Assembly: GCF_016901135.1 (NCBI RefSeq)
Contig: NZ_JAFEVL010000030.1
Coordinates: 186,001-250,000 of the forward strand
Reading direction: 5' to 3'
DNA: 64,000 nt
Source of the DNA: Martinezella lusitana
GTDB lineage: Bacteria; Pseudomonadota; Alphaproteobacteria; Rhizobiales; Rhizobiaceae
Translations under genes and position numbers: made by a program
Shown here: positions 42,950 through 51,466 of the stretch, one piece after another
Position numbering within the stretch: the stretch's first letter is position 1
Layout: each line of letters begins with the position of its first letter
The notes under the pieces: model-generated
Seen by the model: only the letters and a program-made list of their open reading frames with translations
What the model was told of the DNA's origin: nothing
The model's database searches: none

Positions 42950-43744
42950 ATGACAGAACTTGCGCAATCCCTTGCGTCCATTCGTATTCCCGATCTTGCC
43001 GGCAAGCGTGTACTGATCACCGGCGCTTCGACCGGTATCGGGGCGGCGCTTGCACTCGCCTTCGCCGCGCAGGGCATGAAGGTCGGCCTTCACTTCAATG
43101 CCAGCCGCGAACCGGCCGAACGGCTGGCTGCCGAAATCAAGGCCAGCGGCGGCGTAGTTCATCTGATCCAGGGCGATGTCTCGCAGGATGGCGAGACGGA
43201 ACGCGTCGTCAGTGAAGCCGCTGAAGCTCTTGGCGGCCTCGACGGCCTGGTGAACAATGCAGGCGGCATGCTCGGACGACTGCCGACCTCGGCCATGAGC
43301 GACGAGCATTATGAGCGCGTGATGAACTTGAACGCCCGTTCGGTACTTGCGGCGACCCGTGCCGCCCACCCTCACCTCAAGAAGCAGGGCGGCTTCGTCA
43401 TCAACACCACGTCGATTGCCGCCCGCAACGGCGGCGGCAATGGCGCGATCCTTTATGCCGCCTCCAAGGGCTTCGTCTCGACCATCACCCACGGTCACGC
43501 CAAGGAATTCGTCAACGACAAGATCCGCGTCAATGCGGTGGCGCCGGGCGTGATCGCAACGCCGTTCCACGAGCGTTATACCAACGACGAACAGATGGAA
43601 TTGCAGCGCAAGACCATTCCCATGGGCTTCGTCGGCACTCCGGAGGATTGCGTCGGCGCCTATCTGTTTCTGGCCTCTCCGACACTGTCCGGCTACATCA
43701 CCGGCCAGGTCATAGAGGTCAATGGCGGCCAGCTCATGCCGTAA
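42950..43744 (+). CDS. Classical SDR oxidoreductase
   Basis: Encodes 264 residues with TGASTGIGAALALAF, NNAGG, the catalytic Ser in NTTSIAARNG, YAASK and a C-terminal GQVIEVNGGQLMP. This is the 3-oxoacyl-ACP reductase/sugar dehydrogenase-like branch. AGGAGGAG precedes the ATG. A strong stem-loop follows the stop, so it is likely a single-gene unit. The substrate is not evident. Confidence 0.85.
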   Translation: MTELAQSLASIRIPDLAGKRVLITGASTGIGAALALAFAAQGMKVGLHFNASREPAERLAAEIKASGGVVHLIQGDVSQDGETERVVSEAAEALGGLDGLVNNAGGMLGRLPTSAMSDEHYERVMNLNARSVLAATRAAHPHLKKQGGFVINTTSIAARNGGGNGAILYAASKGFVSTITHGHAKEFVNDKIRVNAVAPGVIATPFHERYTNDEQMELQRKTIPMGFVGTPEDCVGAYLFLASPTLSGYITGQVIEVNGGQLMP

Positions 43745-43767
43745 AGCGCTAGAGGTGATCGACTTTT

Positions 43768-43800
43768 CGCGCCGGGCAATGGTAATCTTTGCTCGGCGCG
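43768..43800 (+). terminator. Stem-loop after the SDR gene
   Basis: CGCGCCGGGCAA (43768-43779) pairs with TTGCTCGGCGCG (43789-43800) over 12 positions, one of them a G-U pair, around a 9-base loop. It is followed by GCTTTC rather than a T-run, and precedes the LigD-like gene. Confidence 0.55.
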
Positions 43801-43834
43801 GCTTTCGCGCCGAAAGAAGATGGAGCGCATGCGA

Positions 43835-44722
43835 ATGGCAAAGACGCCCATTGAGAACCGGATCGAAACCTCCGTTCAATTGACGCATCCCGAGCGGATC
43901 TACTGGCCTGACGACGGCGTCAGCAAGCAGGATCTCGTCGACTATTACGCACTGGCCTGGCTGCGCATGGCGCCTTTCGTCGTCAATCGTCCCCTGGCGC
44001 TGCTGCGTTGTCCGGATGGCATAGGCGGGCCGCGCTTCTTCCAGAAACACGCCTGGAAAGGCATCAATCCGCATATCGAGGAAATCGCCGATCCCGAGGA
44101 TAAGGGCGGTGCCAAACTGCTGATGATCGCTGATTTCGACGGTCTTGCGGCACTCGTCCAATCCGCGGCGCTGGAAATGCACCCCTGGGGCACCACCACC
44201 GATCATTGGGAAAAACCCGACATGATCATCATGGATCTCGATCCCGGCGAGGATGTCGACTGGGCCAAGGTCATCGCGGCTGCGAAGGAAATAAGGGAGC
44301 GTTTTTCTGCGCTGGGGCTTACCTCCTTCGTCAAGACCTCGGGCGGCAAGGGCCTGCACGTGGTCGCCTCCCTTAAACCCAAGGCAGACTGGCCGCAGGT
44401 CAAGGATATGGCCGAGACAATGGCGCACGCCATGAGTGCCGATAGCCCGCAGACATATTTGTCGGTCGCAAGCAAGGCGAAGCGAACCGGCCACATCTTC
44501 ATCGATTACCTGCGCAACGGCCGCGGCAACACCGCGGTCGCGCCCTATTCGACGCGCGCAAGGCCGAGTGCTCCGGTTTCGATGCCGTTAGCCTGGGAAG
44601 AGTTGACCGATAAGATCGGCCCTGCGTCCTTTACCGTGAAAAACGCTGCCCAACGCCTGGGCGAGCATCGCGCAGATCCCTGGGCCGACTTTTTCGATGC
44701 TGCTTCACCACTGAAGACCTAG
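43835..44722 (+). CDS. Stand-alone LigD polymerase domain protein (NHEJ type)
   Basis: Encodes 295 residues from the ATG at 43835, favoured by GGAG nine bases upstream; ATGs at 43820 and 43829 are in frame. The whole protein is an archaeo-eukaryotic primase-like polymerase domain as in LigD: LTHPERIYWPDDGVSKQDL, ALLRCPDG, FFQKHAWKG, the catalytic Asp pair in IIMDLDPGEDVDW and SGGKGLHVV, then FIDYLRNGRGNTAVAPYS. There is no ligase or phosphoesterase domain and no Ku gene within the window. It could fill or extend ends during double-strand break repair with a ligase encoded elsewhere. Confidence 0.9.
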   Translation: MAKTPIENRIETSVQLTHPERIYWPDDGVSKQDLVDYYALAWLRMAPFVVNRPLALLRCPDGIGGPRFFQKHAWKGINPHIEEIADPEDKGGAKLLMIADFDGLAALVQSAALEMHPWGTTTDHWEKPDMIIMDLDPGEDVDWAKVIAAAKEIRERFSALGLTSFVKTSGGKGLHVVASLKPKADWPQVKDMAETMAHAMSADSPQTYLSVASKAKRTGHIFIDYLRNGRGNTAVAPYSTRARPSAPVSMPLAWEELTDKIGPASFTVKNAAQRLGEHRADPWADFFDAASPLKT

Positions 44723-44724
44723 CG

Positions 44725-45303
44725 TCACGCGACAAAAGGAATCAGTGCCGGCGTGCTGGCCTTGTAGTCGGCATAGTCTCGGCCGAAGGTCTCGCTCATC
44801 CAACGTTCCTCGATGCTGACGCGGCGCAGAACGGCATAGAGCATGAAGGCGAAAGCAAGCAAGGCAGCAATATCGCCTCGAGCGAGCACTGAGCCGAGGA
44901 TGGCCAGTATCAGGCCGGAATAGATCGGATGGCGGACGATGGCGTAGGGGCCGGTGCGGATCAGCGCGTGATCCTCCTTGACCGTGATCACCCCGCTCCA
45001 GTTACGGCCGATGTGATAGCGCGCCCAGACGGCGAAGCCGAGGCCGATGACGGTTAGCACAGCGCCGATGCCGTAATAGGTCAGATTTCGCGGGACGAGC
45101 CGGAGCGAGAGGGGACCGAGCCAGGACGGAGGCACGACCAACAGAAAGGCGCAGATCCAGATCGGGGCGGTATTCGACAGTCGCGACCATGGATCTTCGT
45201 GCCGCGTCGCCTTCTTGACGCCGAACGATGCCACGAACCAGATCAATGCCCATATGCCCCAGCAGACTGGAAAGAATAACGTCAGCAGCCTTCCTTCGCT
45301 CAC
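44725..45303 (-). CDS. Isoprenylcysteine methyltransferase-like membrane protein
   Basis: Encodes 192 residues from a GTG at 45303 that overlaps the GST stop. Five hydrophobic segments are visible, and the C-terminal half has the ICMT/PEMT SAM-binding pattern: RTGPYAIVRHPIYSGLI, then EERWMSETFGRDYADYKA. Bacterial members methylate lipids or small thiols and amines; the substrate is unknown. It ends two bases from the convergent LigD-like gene. Confidence 0.82.
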   Translation of the reverse strand: MSEGRLLTLFFPVCWGIWALIWFVASFGVKKATRHEDPWSRLSNTAPIWICAFLLVVPPSWLGPLSLRLVPRNLTYYGIGAVLTVIGLGFAVWARYHIGRNWSGVITVKEDHALIRTGPYAIVRHPIYSGLILAILGSVLARGDIAALLAFAFMLYAVLRRVSIEERWMSETFGRDYADYKASTPALIPFVA

Positions 45304-46037
45304 GCCTCGCTCCTGTCCAGCTCCGGATAGTGCCGGAAGATGCCGTCCTCGTTGAAGGCAATGCGACGGTCGGATTGAAGATAGCGAGCAATATTCGGCC
45401 GTTTCATGACAGCGGCGTGTAGAGCGGCAAGATGCGGATAGCAGTCAGCCAGATGCACGGTGGCGCGCGGAAAGGCGTAACGCAATCCCTCATAGACCTG
45501 AAATAGCGAGAGATCGACATAGGTGAGCCCGCTGCCGAAAATATGCGCCGGCCCACGCGGGTTCTGTTGCAGGACGCGCTCGAAATAGCCAAGGTATTTT
45601 GGGATACGATTGTCGATGAATTCAGCGGACCGGGCCTTGGCCTCTTCCTTCTGATCCTCATAATATTTCGAGGTGGCAATGGGGTGATGGGTGTCGTGCA
45701 CCTCGGCCACAAGATCGGTGATCGTCAGTTGCAGACCGTTCAGCACATGACGCTGCGCCTCATCCCTGGGCGCGAGACCGAGTATCGGACCGAGATACAT
45801 CAGGATGTTCGCCACATGCGAAATGATCAGATCGCCGTCCTTCAGAAACGGCGGAGCAAATGGGATGCTAGCGTCCGACCTGCTTCCCATGATAGCCATC
45901 ATGGCAGGCGTTCCCTCTCCTTTGCTAGCCGGACCACGGCAAATATCGATGTAACCCGCGCCGGCCTCTTCCAGCGCCAGCCGCACGAATTCGCCGCGGC
46001 CCTGGATGCCGTCCCAGTAGTAAAGCTCATAAGGCAT
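45300..46037 (-). CDS. Glutathione S-transferase family protein
   Basis: Encodes 245 residues. The N-terminal thioredoxin-like part starts MPYELYYWDGIQGRGEFVRL, the sigma/mu-like GST opening with Tyr near residue 7. An all-helical C-terminal domain follows (FGSGLTYVDLSLFQVYEGL). An unusual loop of about 15 residues (SKGEGTPAMMAIMGSRSD) lies before the cis-Pro region (FAPPFL). It is translationally coupled to the methyltransferase through a GTGA overlap. Confidence 0.85.
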   Translation of the reverse strand: MPYELYYWDGIQGRGEFVRLALEEAGAGYIDICRGPASKGEGTPAMMAIMGSRSDASIPFAPPFLKDGDLIISHVANILMYLGPILGLAPRDEAQRHVLNGLQLTITDLVAEVHDTHHPIATSKYYEDQKEEAKARSAEFIDNRIPKYLGYFERVLQQNPRGPAHIFGSGLTYVDLSLFQVYEGLRYAFPRATVHLADCYPHLAALHAAVMKRPNIARYLQSDRRIAFNEDGIFRHYPELDRSEA

Positions 46038-46067
46038 TCGGCTTCTCTCCCATCGGGCACGCAGTGA

Positions 46068-46463
46068 TCAATCACACTCGTCATACTGTGGAAGATCGTC
46101 GGTGATTTCAAACCACTCGGCCTTTGAGCCTACGAAAACATGGTGAGTCGGGCGGATACTTGGCGTATCCACAAGCGTCCCCATGGTGACATGGGCGTAA
46201 GTTCCATTCTTAACGACCGCATACAACAGCGAGCCGCATTTCCCACAGTGCATGTATTTCGCAGCCTCGTCCCCATAGGACATGGTGTTCTCTGTGCCGT
46301 CAATTATTTTGATTTTTTCAATCTCGATGCCCGCCAGGGGCTTGAACGCCGACCCAGTCGTTCGCCGACAATTCGAGCAATGGCAGTTCACGGCATAAGC
46401 AAATTCGTCGGCGACTTCATAAGTGACGGCTCGGCACCTGCATTGTCCCGTGAGAGCTTTCAT
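46068..46463 (-). CDS. GFA/CENP-V family zinc protein
   Basis: Encodes 131 residues from the second of two tandem ATGs at 46463, placing GGAAG at 7 bases. Zinc ligands are clear: TGQCRCRAVTY, NCHCSNCRRTTGSAF and HCGKCGSLLY. Relatives include the glutathione-dependent formaldehyde-activating enzyme, but most family members are uncharacterised. The adjacent GST gene on the same strand makes a thiol-linked role plausible. Confidence 0.87.
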   Translation of the reverse strand: MKALTGQCRCRAVTYEVADEFAYAVNCHCSNCRRTTGSAFKPLAGIEIEKIKIIDGTENTMSYGDEAAKYMHCGKCGSLLYAVVKNGTYAHVTMGTLVDTPSIRPTHHVFVGSKAEWFEITDDLPQYDECD

Positions 46464-46595
46464 CATCCCGCTTCCGTAATATTTTGCCAATCGCCACAAT
46501 GAAAGGGCCTGGCGCGACGGCTCAGCGATACTACGATCCTGATTGGTCGTACAGTAATCCGACAGCGGACCAGGCGGCTAAGTCGGTGGCAGCTG

Positions 46596-46910
46596 CTACG
46601 GATGAACGCGCTGTTCGTTGCGCTTGCGGGTTTCGGCCGCCTTCTTTGCGGATGCGGAGCGCTCAGCGGCGGGACGCTTTGCGGAAGCACGTCCGCCGAT
46701 CCTGCCTCCCTTTTCCGACGATTCATGATTTTCAGGATGACCCCGGCCCGAGCCGGATTTCTTGCCGCCACCGCTTTCCTTGTTCACGGTCGCCCATGCG
46801 CGCCGCTCGGCCTCATCCTCGGAAACACCGCGACTTTCGTAGCCCTCCTCGATATGCTCGGCGTTGCGCTTCTGCTTGTCGGTATAGGCGGATTTGTCTC
46901 CTCGTGGCAT
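46596..46910 (-). CDS. Small basic KGG-type protein, often labelled plasmid stabilisation
   Basis: Encodes 104 residues, highly polar and basic. The N-terminal half (GDKSAYTDKQKRNAEHIEEG, then SEDEAERRAWATVNK) is a conserved helix pair found in many Rhizobiales proteins. The C-terminal half is disordered, rich in Lys, Ala, Ser and Gly (GGKKSGSGRGHPENHESS). The plasmid-stabilisation label in databases has little experimental base. The features suggest a stress-induced, nucleic-acid-associated protein. Confidence 0.7.
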   Translation of the reverse strand: MPRGDKSAYTDKQKRNAEHIEEGYESRGVSEDEAERRAWATVNKESGGGKKSGSGRGHPENHESSEKGGRIGGRASAKRPAAERSASAKKAAETRKRNEQRVHP

Positions 46911-46970
46911 GGTCTTTCTCCTCGTTGCGGATAGAAGACCAACCCATCGTCACGGAAAAGGTTCCGATGT

Positions 46971-47144
46971 CTAACTGGAGGAATCACGGCTCGTCGGCAG
47001 TAGCGGCAGGCGCCGGCCATTCCGCGGAGTGACGCGTCGCTTGGCCGATGCGGGGAAAAACACGCCGACGGATCGGTCGATGATCAGGATCACCACCAGA
47101 GCTGCCAAAAGATAGAGGCTGGCAAGAACAAGCAGCGACGTCAT
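46971..47144 (-). CDS. Small single-span membrane protein
   Basis: Encodes 57 residues from the ATG at 47144, with AGGTGA just upstream. Residues 2-24 form one hydrophobic helix (SLLVLASLYLLAALVVILII), followed by a basic, proline-containing tail. It overlaps the stop of a 33-residue open frame by ATGA. No family recognised. Confidence 0.5.
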   Translation of the reverse strand: MTSLLVLASLYLLAALVVILIIDRSVGVFFPASAKRRVTPRNGRRLPLLPTSRDSSS

Positions 47145-47242
47145 GGCGTCACCTCGGCACAACCGACAAAGGGTAATGGACAACGCACCACGACGATCGT
47201 CGGAACAACGATTTCCAGATAATCGATGCAGCTGTTGCGCAT
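47141..47242 (-). CDS. Possible 33-residue peptide upstream of the membrane protein
   Basis: Begins at the ATG at 47242, seven to twelve bases after GGGAG, and ends in an ATGA overlap with the small membrane protein. The product has one hydrophobic stretch (YLEIVVPTIVVVRCPLPFV) and two or three Cys. It may be a real small membrane peptide or a leader whose translation controls the next gene. Confidence 0.35.
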   Translation of the reverse strand: MRNSCIDYLEIVVPTIVVVRCPLPFVGCAEVTP

Positions 47243-47346
47243 GGCAAAACTCCCTTCCCGTCCAATAGCACCGATGTGTGACATCTGTTTCGCGCCCGGC
47301 TCGCAAACTGCCGAAATTGTTGCAGATATTTCTGCCGCCGCAGCTT

Positions 47347-47382
47347 TAAAAAGCGAACGGCCCGATGCTGAGCATCGAGCCG
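47347..47382 (-). terminator. Intrinsic terminator of the DUF2934 gene
   Basis: On the minus strand CGGC-T-CGATGC pairs with GCATCG-G-GCCG around a TCA loop (47358-47382), followed within five bases by TTTTT (47352-47348). It lies 40 bp after the stop at 47423 and is the best canonical terminator in the window. Confidence 0.7.
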
Positions 47383-47422
47383 CTCTTGTCCCCGCCACAT
47401 TCTTGAGAAGAGCACGCCTGCT

Positions 47423-47692
47423 CTATACCTTGGCTACCGCCGCCTTCTTCGATGTCAGTTTCGCGGCAGGCTTGGGCGCAGGTTCACTTGCAATAGCCAC
47501 GACAATCGCCGCCTTGCGCTTCGCCTTGGACTTGGCGCCGATCTTGACATCCTTGCCGGCGCTTTTTTCAAGCGCTATGCGCTCGCTGCTCGCCTGTTCC
47601 CAATGCATGGCATCGCGACCAGAAGGATAGCCCTCCTCCTCCCAGATCGCATATGCGCGTTTCTTGATCCATTCGTCCCGAGATTCCAACAT
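47423..47692 (-). CDS. DUF2934 family protein
   Basis: Encodes 89 residues from the ATG at 47692, which has a perfect GGAGGA six bases upstream. The N-terminal 35 residues (DEWIKKRAYAIWEEEGYPSG then DAMHWEQA) are the short DUF2934 helix motif found in many rhizobial proteins. The rest is a low-complexity Lys/Ala-rich tail (KSKAKRKAAIVVAIAS, PAAKLTSKKAAVAKV), suggesting interaction with nucleic acid or other polyanions. Function unknown. Confidence 0.75.
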   Translation of the reverse strand: MLESRDEWIKKRAYAIWEEEGYPSGRDAMHWEQASSERIALEKSAGKDVKIGAKSKAKRKAAIVVAIASEPAPKPAAKLTSKKAAVAKV

Positions 47693-48042
47693 CTGCTGTC
47701 CTCCGTTCGCATCATTGAACATGGTTGATGACCAATGCCCGTTCTTAAAATGCGGGCTTCTTGCCTCCCCCGAGCAGCCAAGACACCATGGCCATGACAA
47801 CGCCATGGCACGATTCCGCGAGTCTCGACTCTCGAACCGCAGTGGCGCCTCGCACAAGAAACATGAGTACCGTGGGGGACGGTAGCGAAGCAGCCGAAGC
47901 ACCATCAATATGAAGGCAGCAAGAATGCTGTTCAATTAAAAATATCTAATACGACAGCTTTTCGCACTGCTATCGGCCGGACACAGTGGATCGGCAAGGC
48001 TGGTGAGATTGCAGCTTTCGCGGGCAAAGATATACTCGTGCC
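47693..48042. other. 350 bp divergent intergenic region
   Basis: Between the DUF2934 gene (minus) and cardiolipin synthase (plus). It has a small palindrome, GAGTC-TC-GACTC (47820-47831), and an AT-rich patch around 47935-47950 that could be part of the cardiolipin synthase promoter. Nothing looks coding. Confidence 0.45.
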
Positions 48043-49506
48043 ATGTTTGACCTTCTGGTTGCCCATTGGGGCCAAATTCTTGCCGTCCTTTCCATTGCCA
48101 TGGGCGCGGCGGCGGCAATTCATGCGGCCATGACGAAAGAGGATGTGCGAGCGGCAATCGGCTGGGTCGGCGTCGTCATCCTGTCGCCGATCATCGGCGC
48201 GTTGCTTTACATGTTCGCCGGTATCAACCGCATCCGCCGCGCTTCGCTGAGTTCGCAGCGCGACGCCCTGTTTCGCAAGGATGCGAACGGCGACCTTGCC
48301 AGCTTCGACGCAGACGACGCCCAGGTGCGGCGCAATTTCGGCGAACGCTTCGGCTCGATGAAGACGCTCGGCGATCGCGTGACCCGCTACACGATGAGCA
48401 CCGGCAATACGATCGAAATGCTGACGAGCGGCGATGCGGCCTATGCGGCGATGAAGGCCGCCATAGACGGCGCCGAACGCAGCATTCTCATGGAAACCTA
48501 TATATTCGACCGCGACCCCATCGGCCTGCGCATCGCCGACGCGCTGATTGAAGCGGTCAAACGCGGCGTCAGCGTTCGCGTGCTGATCGACGCCGTCGGC
48601 GCCCGCTATTCCGTGCCGAGCATCATGGGCTATCTCAGCCAAGGCGGCGTCGACGTCGACGTCTTCAACGGCAACGTCATCATCGGGCTCAGATTGCCCT
48701 ATGCCAATCTGCGCACCCACCGCAAGATCCTGAGCATCGACGGACGGATCGCCTTTACCGGCGGCATGAATATCCGCCAGGGCTTCACGCGCGAATTCGC
48801 CAACGACCATTGCGCCCGCGACATGCATTTCTGCGTGACGGGGCCTGCAGTCGCCGATCTCTTCAACACGGCGGCCGAGGACTGGCGCTTCACGACGGGC
48901 GAAGTTTTGAGTGGGAACGAGTGGCGGATTGCAGCGCCATCCAACGAGCCGGGGGCGCCGGTCTTCATGCGGGTTGTCACGTCCGGCCCCGATCGCAGCG
49001 TCGAAACCAACCACAAGATGCTCATCGGCGCGCTTTCGGTCGCACGCAAGTCGATCCGCATCATGTCGCCCTATTTTCTGCCGGATCGGGAGCTCATCAG
49101 CGCGCTGGTGACGGCAGCACGACGTGGCGTCGAGGTCGATATCGTCGTGCCGACAGCCAACAATCTCGTGCTCGTGGACCGCGCCATGACGGCGCAGTTC
49201 GACCAGATGCTGAAGAACTATTGCCGTATCTGGCGCGCCGAAGGTCCGTTCAACCATTCCAAGCTTTTGGCGATCGACGGCACATGGGCCTATGTCGGCT
49301 CCTCCAATCTCGACCCCCGCTCGTTGCGGCTGAACTTCGAAGTTGATCTGGAGGTCATCGACCGCGGTTTTGCCGGCACGATCGACGCCCATATCGGCGC
49401 GATACTCGAAACGGCGCAACCGGTAGACCTCGAAAAGCTCCGGGCGCGGCCTTTTGTCGTCAGGCTGATCGAGAAGATCCTCTGGCTCGGCTCGCCCTAT
49501 CTCTGA
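48043..49506 (+). CDS. cls: Cardiolipin synthase (phospholipase D family)
   Basis: Encodes 487 residues. Two N-terminal transmembrane helices (about 5-25 and 38-60, AAIGWVGVVILSPIIGALLY) anchor it in the inner membrane. Two HKD motifs are intact: THRKILSIDG near residue 226 and NHSKLLAIDG near 404, each followed by a GG or GSSN strand. It joins two phosphatidylglycerols, or PG and another phospholipid, to make cardiolipin. The EEP-family gene 124 bp downstream is on the same strand and often accompanies it in rhizobia. Confidence 0.9.
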   Translation: MFDLLVAHWGQILAVLSIAMGAAAAIHAAMTKEDVRAAIGWVGVVILSPIIGALLYMFAGINRIRRASLSSQRDALFRKDANGDLASFDADDAQVRRNFGERFGSMKTLGDRVTRYTMSTGNTIEMLTSGDAAYAAMKAAIDGAERSILMETYIFDRDPIGLRIADALIEAVKRGVSVRVLIDAVGARYSVPSIMGYLSQGGVDVDVFNGNVIIGLRLPYANLRTHRKILSIDGRIAFTGGMNIRQGFTREFANDHCARDMHFCVTGPAVADLFNTAAEDWRFTTGEVLSGNEWRIAAPSNEPGAPVFMRVVTSGPDRSVETNHKMLIGALSVARKSIRIMSPYFLPDRELISALVTAARRGVEVDIVVPTANNLVLVDRAMTAQFDQMLKNYCRIWRAEGPFNHSKLLAIDGTWAYVGSSNLDPRSLRLNFEVDLEVIDRGFAGTIDAHIGAILETAQPVDLEKLRARPFVVRLIEKILWLGSPYL

Positions 49507-49630
49507 TAGAGGCCCTCTCGGCCAATCTCCGTTCGTCGCGGCCTTTTTACATGACAAGGCCAGCCTTCGCTTCCTATACTCCTACCGATACGCCCGGCGT
49601 GGTCTGGTCAAGGGAACGGTCGACGGACAA

Positions 49631-50470
49631 ATGCGGAAAAAGAAAGAAAGTCTCCGTGCGAGCATCCTGGAAAGCCTGAAGAGCAGAAGCAAATCGAGCC
49701 CCAAGCAAGCCGGCAACCCTGCCCGCCCAGAAGGCACTCTGATCGCCTCCTACAATGTTCATAAATGCGTCGGCGCCGACCGACGCTTCGATCCCGAGCG
49801 GACCAGCCGGGTCATCCATGAAATCGATGCCGACGTCATCGGCCTGCAGGAGGCCGATACGCGTTTTGGCGAACGCACGGGCCTGCTCGATCTGCGCCGG
49901 CTCGAACGCGAGACCGGGCTAATTCCCGTGCCGATCGCCGGCGTCACCAAGGCGCATGGCTGGCACGGCAATGTCGTGCTGTTCAAGCAGGGTACTGTGC
50001 GCGACGTGCATCAGATAAAGCTGCCCGGGCTGGAGCCGCGCGGCGCCTTGATTGCCGAGATAGAATTGGCGCGTGGCGGAAGCATCAGGATCATCGCCGC
50101 GCATCTCGGCCTGCTGCATCGATCGCGTGCCCAGCAGACGCGCCTGATCGTCGAGCTGATGAATGACGGCGGCTCAATCCCGACAGTCCTGCTTGGCGAC
50201 CTCAATGAATGGCGGCTCGGCGACCGTTCGTCGCTCAGCACCTTCCAGGCCGCCTTTGGGCCATTGCCTCCGGCCGTGCCGAGCTTCCCCGCGGCGCTGC
50301 CGCTTCTGGCATTGGATCGCATCATGGCCAACCGGCGCGGCATGATCTCGGCGGTCGAAGTCCACGACTCGCCATTGGCGCGCATCGCGTCCGATCATCT
50401 GCCCATCAAGGCCGTGATCAGGTTGGAGACATTGGACGGTGAAGCCGCGGCGCATTCGCGCACTGCCTAG
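49631..50470 (+). CDS. Endonuclease/exonuclease/phosphatase family protein
   Basis: Encodes 279 residues without signal peptide; a basic N-terminal 40 residues (MRKKKESLRASILESLKSRS) precedes the domain. EEP motifs are complete: IASYNVHKCVG, the metal Glu in IGLQEADTRFG, AAHLGLLHRSRAQQ, LGDLNEWRLG and the final catalytic His in ASDHLPIKA. Family members hydrolyse phosphodiesters in DNA, RNA or phospholipids. Placement behind cardiolipin synthase raises a phospholipid role, but this is inference. Confidence 0.85.
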   Translation: MRKKKESLRASILESLKSRSKSSPKQAGNPARPEGTLIASYNVHKCVGADRRFDPERTSRVIHEIDADVIGLQEADTRFGERTGLLDLRRLERETGLIPVPIAGVTKAHGWHGNVVLFKQGTVRDVHQIKLPGLEPRGALIAEIELARGGSIRIIAAHLGLLHRSRAQQTRLIVELMNDGGSIPTVLLGDLNEWRLGDRSSLSTFQAAFGPLPPAVPSFPAALPLLALDRIMANRRGMISAVEVHDSPLARIASDHLPIKAVIRLETLDGEAAAHSRTA

Positions 50471-50640
50471 AGATCGCCGGCGTCGCAGTTTGCTTGATCA
50501 AACATTCCCGGCGATCAGCCTGATATAACACCACATTCCGGCCTTCCTCGCTTTTGCATAGGCACTCCGCAGATATATGGTGACTGCCGAAAGACCATCT
50601 TATAACGTCCCCACCGACTAGACCGATCCGGGAGGAAATC

Positions 50641-51438
50641 ATGCTGAAAACTCTGCTGCTGACTGGCGCTGCCGGTGGCGTCGGCCAGGCGCTCAGGCCG
50701 CTTCTGTCGCAGATTGCCGAGACTGTCGTGCTGTCCGATCTCACGCCCATAAACGACCTTCGCCCGAGCGAACGCTTCGTTGCCTGCGATCTTGCCGACC
50801 GCAGCGGGGTCGAGGAATTGGTTAGGAGTGTCGACGGTATCATTCATCTCGGCGGGATTTCGCTTGAAAAGCCCTTCGACATGATCCTGCAGGGAAACAT
50901 CGTCGGCCTCTACAATCTCTACGAGGCTGCCCGCGCTGCCGGCAGACCGCGCATCGTCTTTGCCAGTTCGAACCACACGATCGGCTTTTATCGCCGCGAC
51001 GAGCGCATCGACAACACTGTGCCGACACGACCCGATTCATTGTACGGCGTTTCCAAGGTGTTCGGCGAGGCGGTGGCGAGCCTCTATTTCGACAAGTTCG
51101 GCCAGGAAACGCTCTCCGTGCGCATCGGCTCGTGCTTTCCCGAGCCGCGCAACACGCGCATGCTGGCAACCTGGTTCAGCGTCCGGGATTTTCTCTCCCT
51201 CTGCGGACGCGCCTTCGAAGCCCCCCGGCTCGGACATACGATCGTCTACGGCGTCTCCGACAATGACGAGCAATGGTGGGATAACGGCAATGCCGCCTTC
51301 CTCGGCTGGAAACCGCAGGACAATGCTGCCCATTGGCGGGCCGAAATTCTCGCCAAGACACCGGCGGAAGATCCGAACGATCCGGCCGTCATCTTTCAGG
51401 GCGGCGGCTTTGCTTCAGCCGCTCACCCCGAAGACTGA
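50641..51438 (+). CDS. udh: Uronate dehydrogenase
   Basis: Encodes 265 residues, exactly the length of the Agrobacterium enzyme. The Rossmann motif is TGAAGGVGQALRPLL, followed by HLGGISLEKPFD, LQGNIVGLYNLYEAAR, ASSNHTIGFY and the catalytic YGVSK (Tyr135, Lys139). A C-terminal WWDNGNAAFLGWKPQDNA segment is also characteristic. It oxidises galacturonate and glucuronate to aldarolactones with NAD. GGGAGGAA precedes the ATG. No other uronate genes lie nearby. Confidence 0.9.
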   Translation: MLKTLLLTGAAGGVGQALRPLLSQIAETVVLSDLTPINDLRPSERFVACDLADRSGVEELVRSVDGIIHLGGISLEKPFDMILQGNIVGLYNLYEAARAAGRPRIVFASSNHTIGFYRRDERIDNTVPTRPDSLYGVSKVFGEAVASLYFDKFGQETLSVRIGSCFPEPRNTRMLATWFSVRDFLSLCGRAFEAPRLGHTIVYGVSDNDEQWWDNGNAAFLGWKPQDNAAHWRAEILAKTPAEDPNDPAVIFQGGGFASAAHPED

Positions 51439-51466
51439 GGCGGAATTATCAGCACCGCGATCGATT

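Noticed and set aside
42935..44494. 519-codon minus-strand open frame spanning the SDR and the LigD-like gene
   Set aside because: It crosses two well-supported plus-strand genes and a terminator-like stem; composition is that of an antisense frame.
47810..47850. GGTTCGAGAGTCGAGA on the minus strand, similar to a tRNA T-arm
   Set aside because: No matching acceptor stem, anticodon arm or D-arm could be placed around it.
49523..49547. GGCC...GGCC followed by T5 after cardiolipin synthase as a terminator
   Set aside because: The stem is only four base pairs with a long loop; too weak to list as a feature.
47932..49557. 541-codon minus-strand open frame opposite cardiolipin synthase
   Set aside because: Antisense shadow; the plus-strand gene has both HKD motifs and membrane helices.
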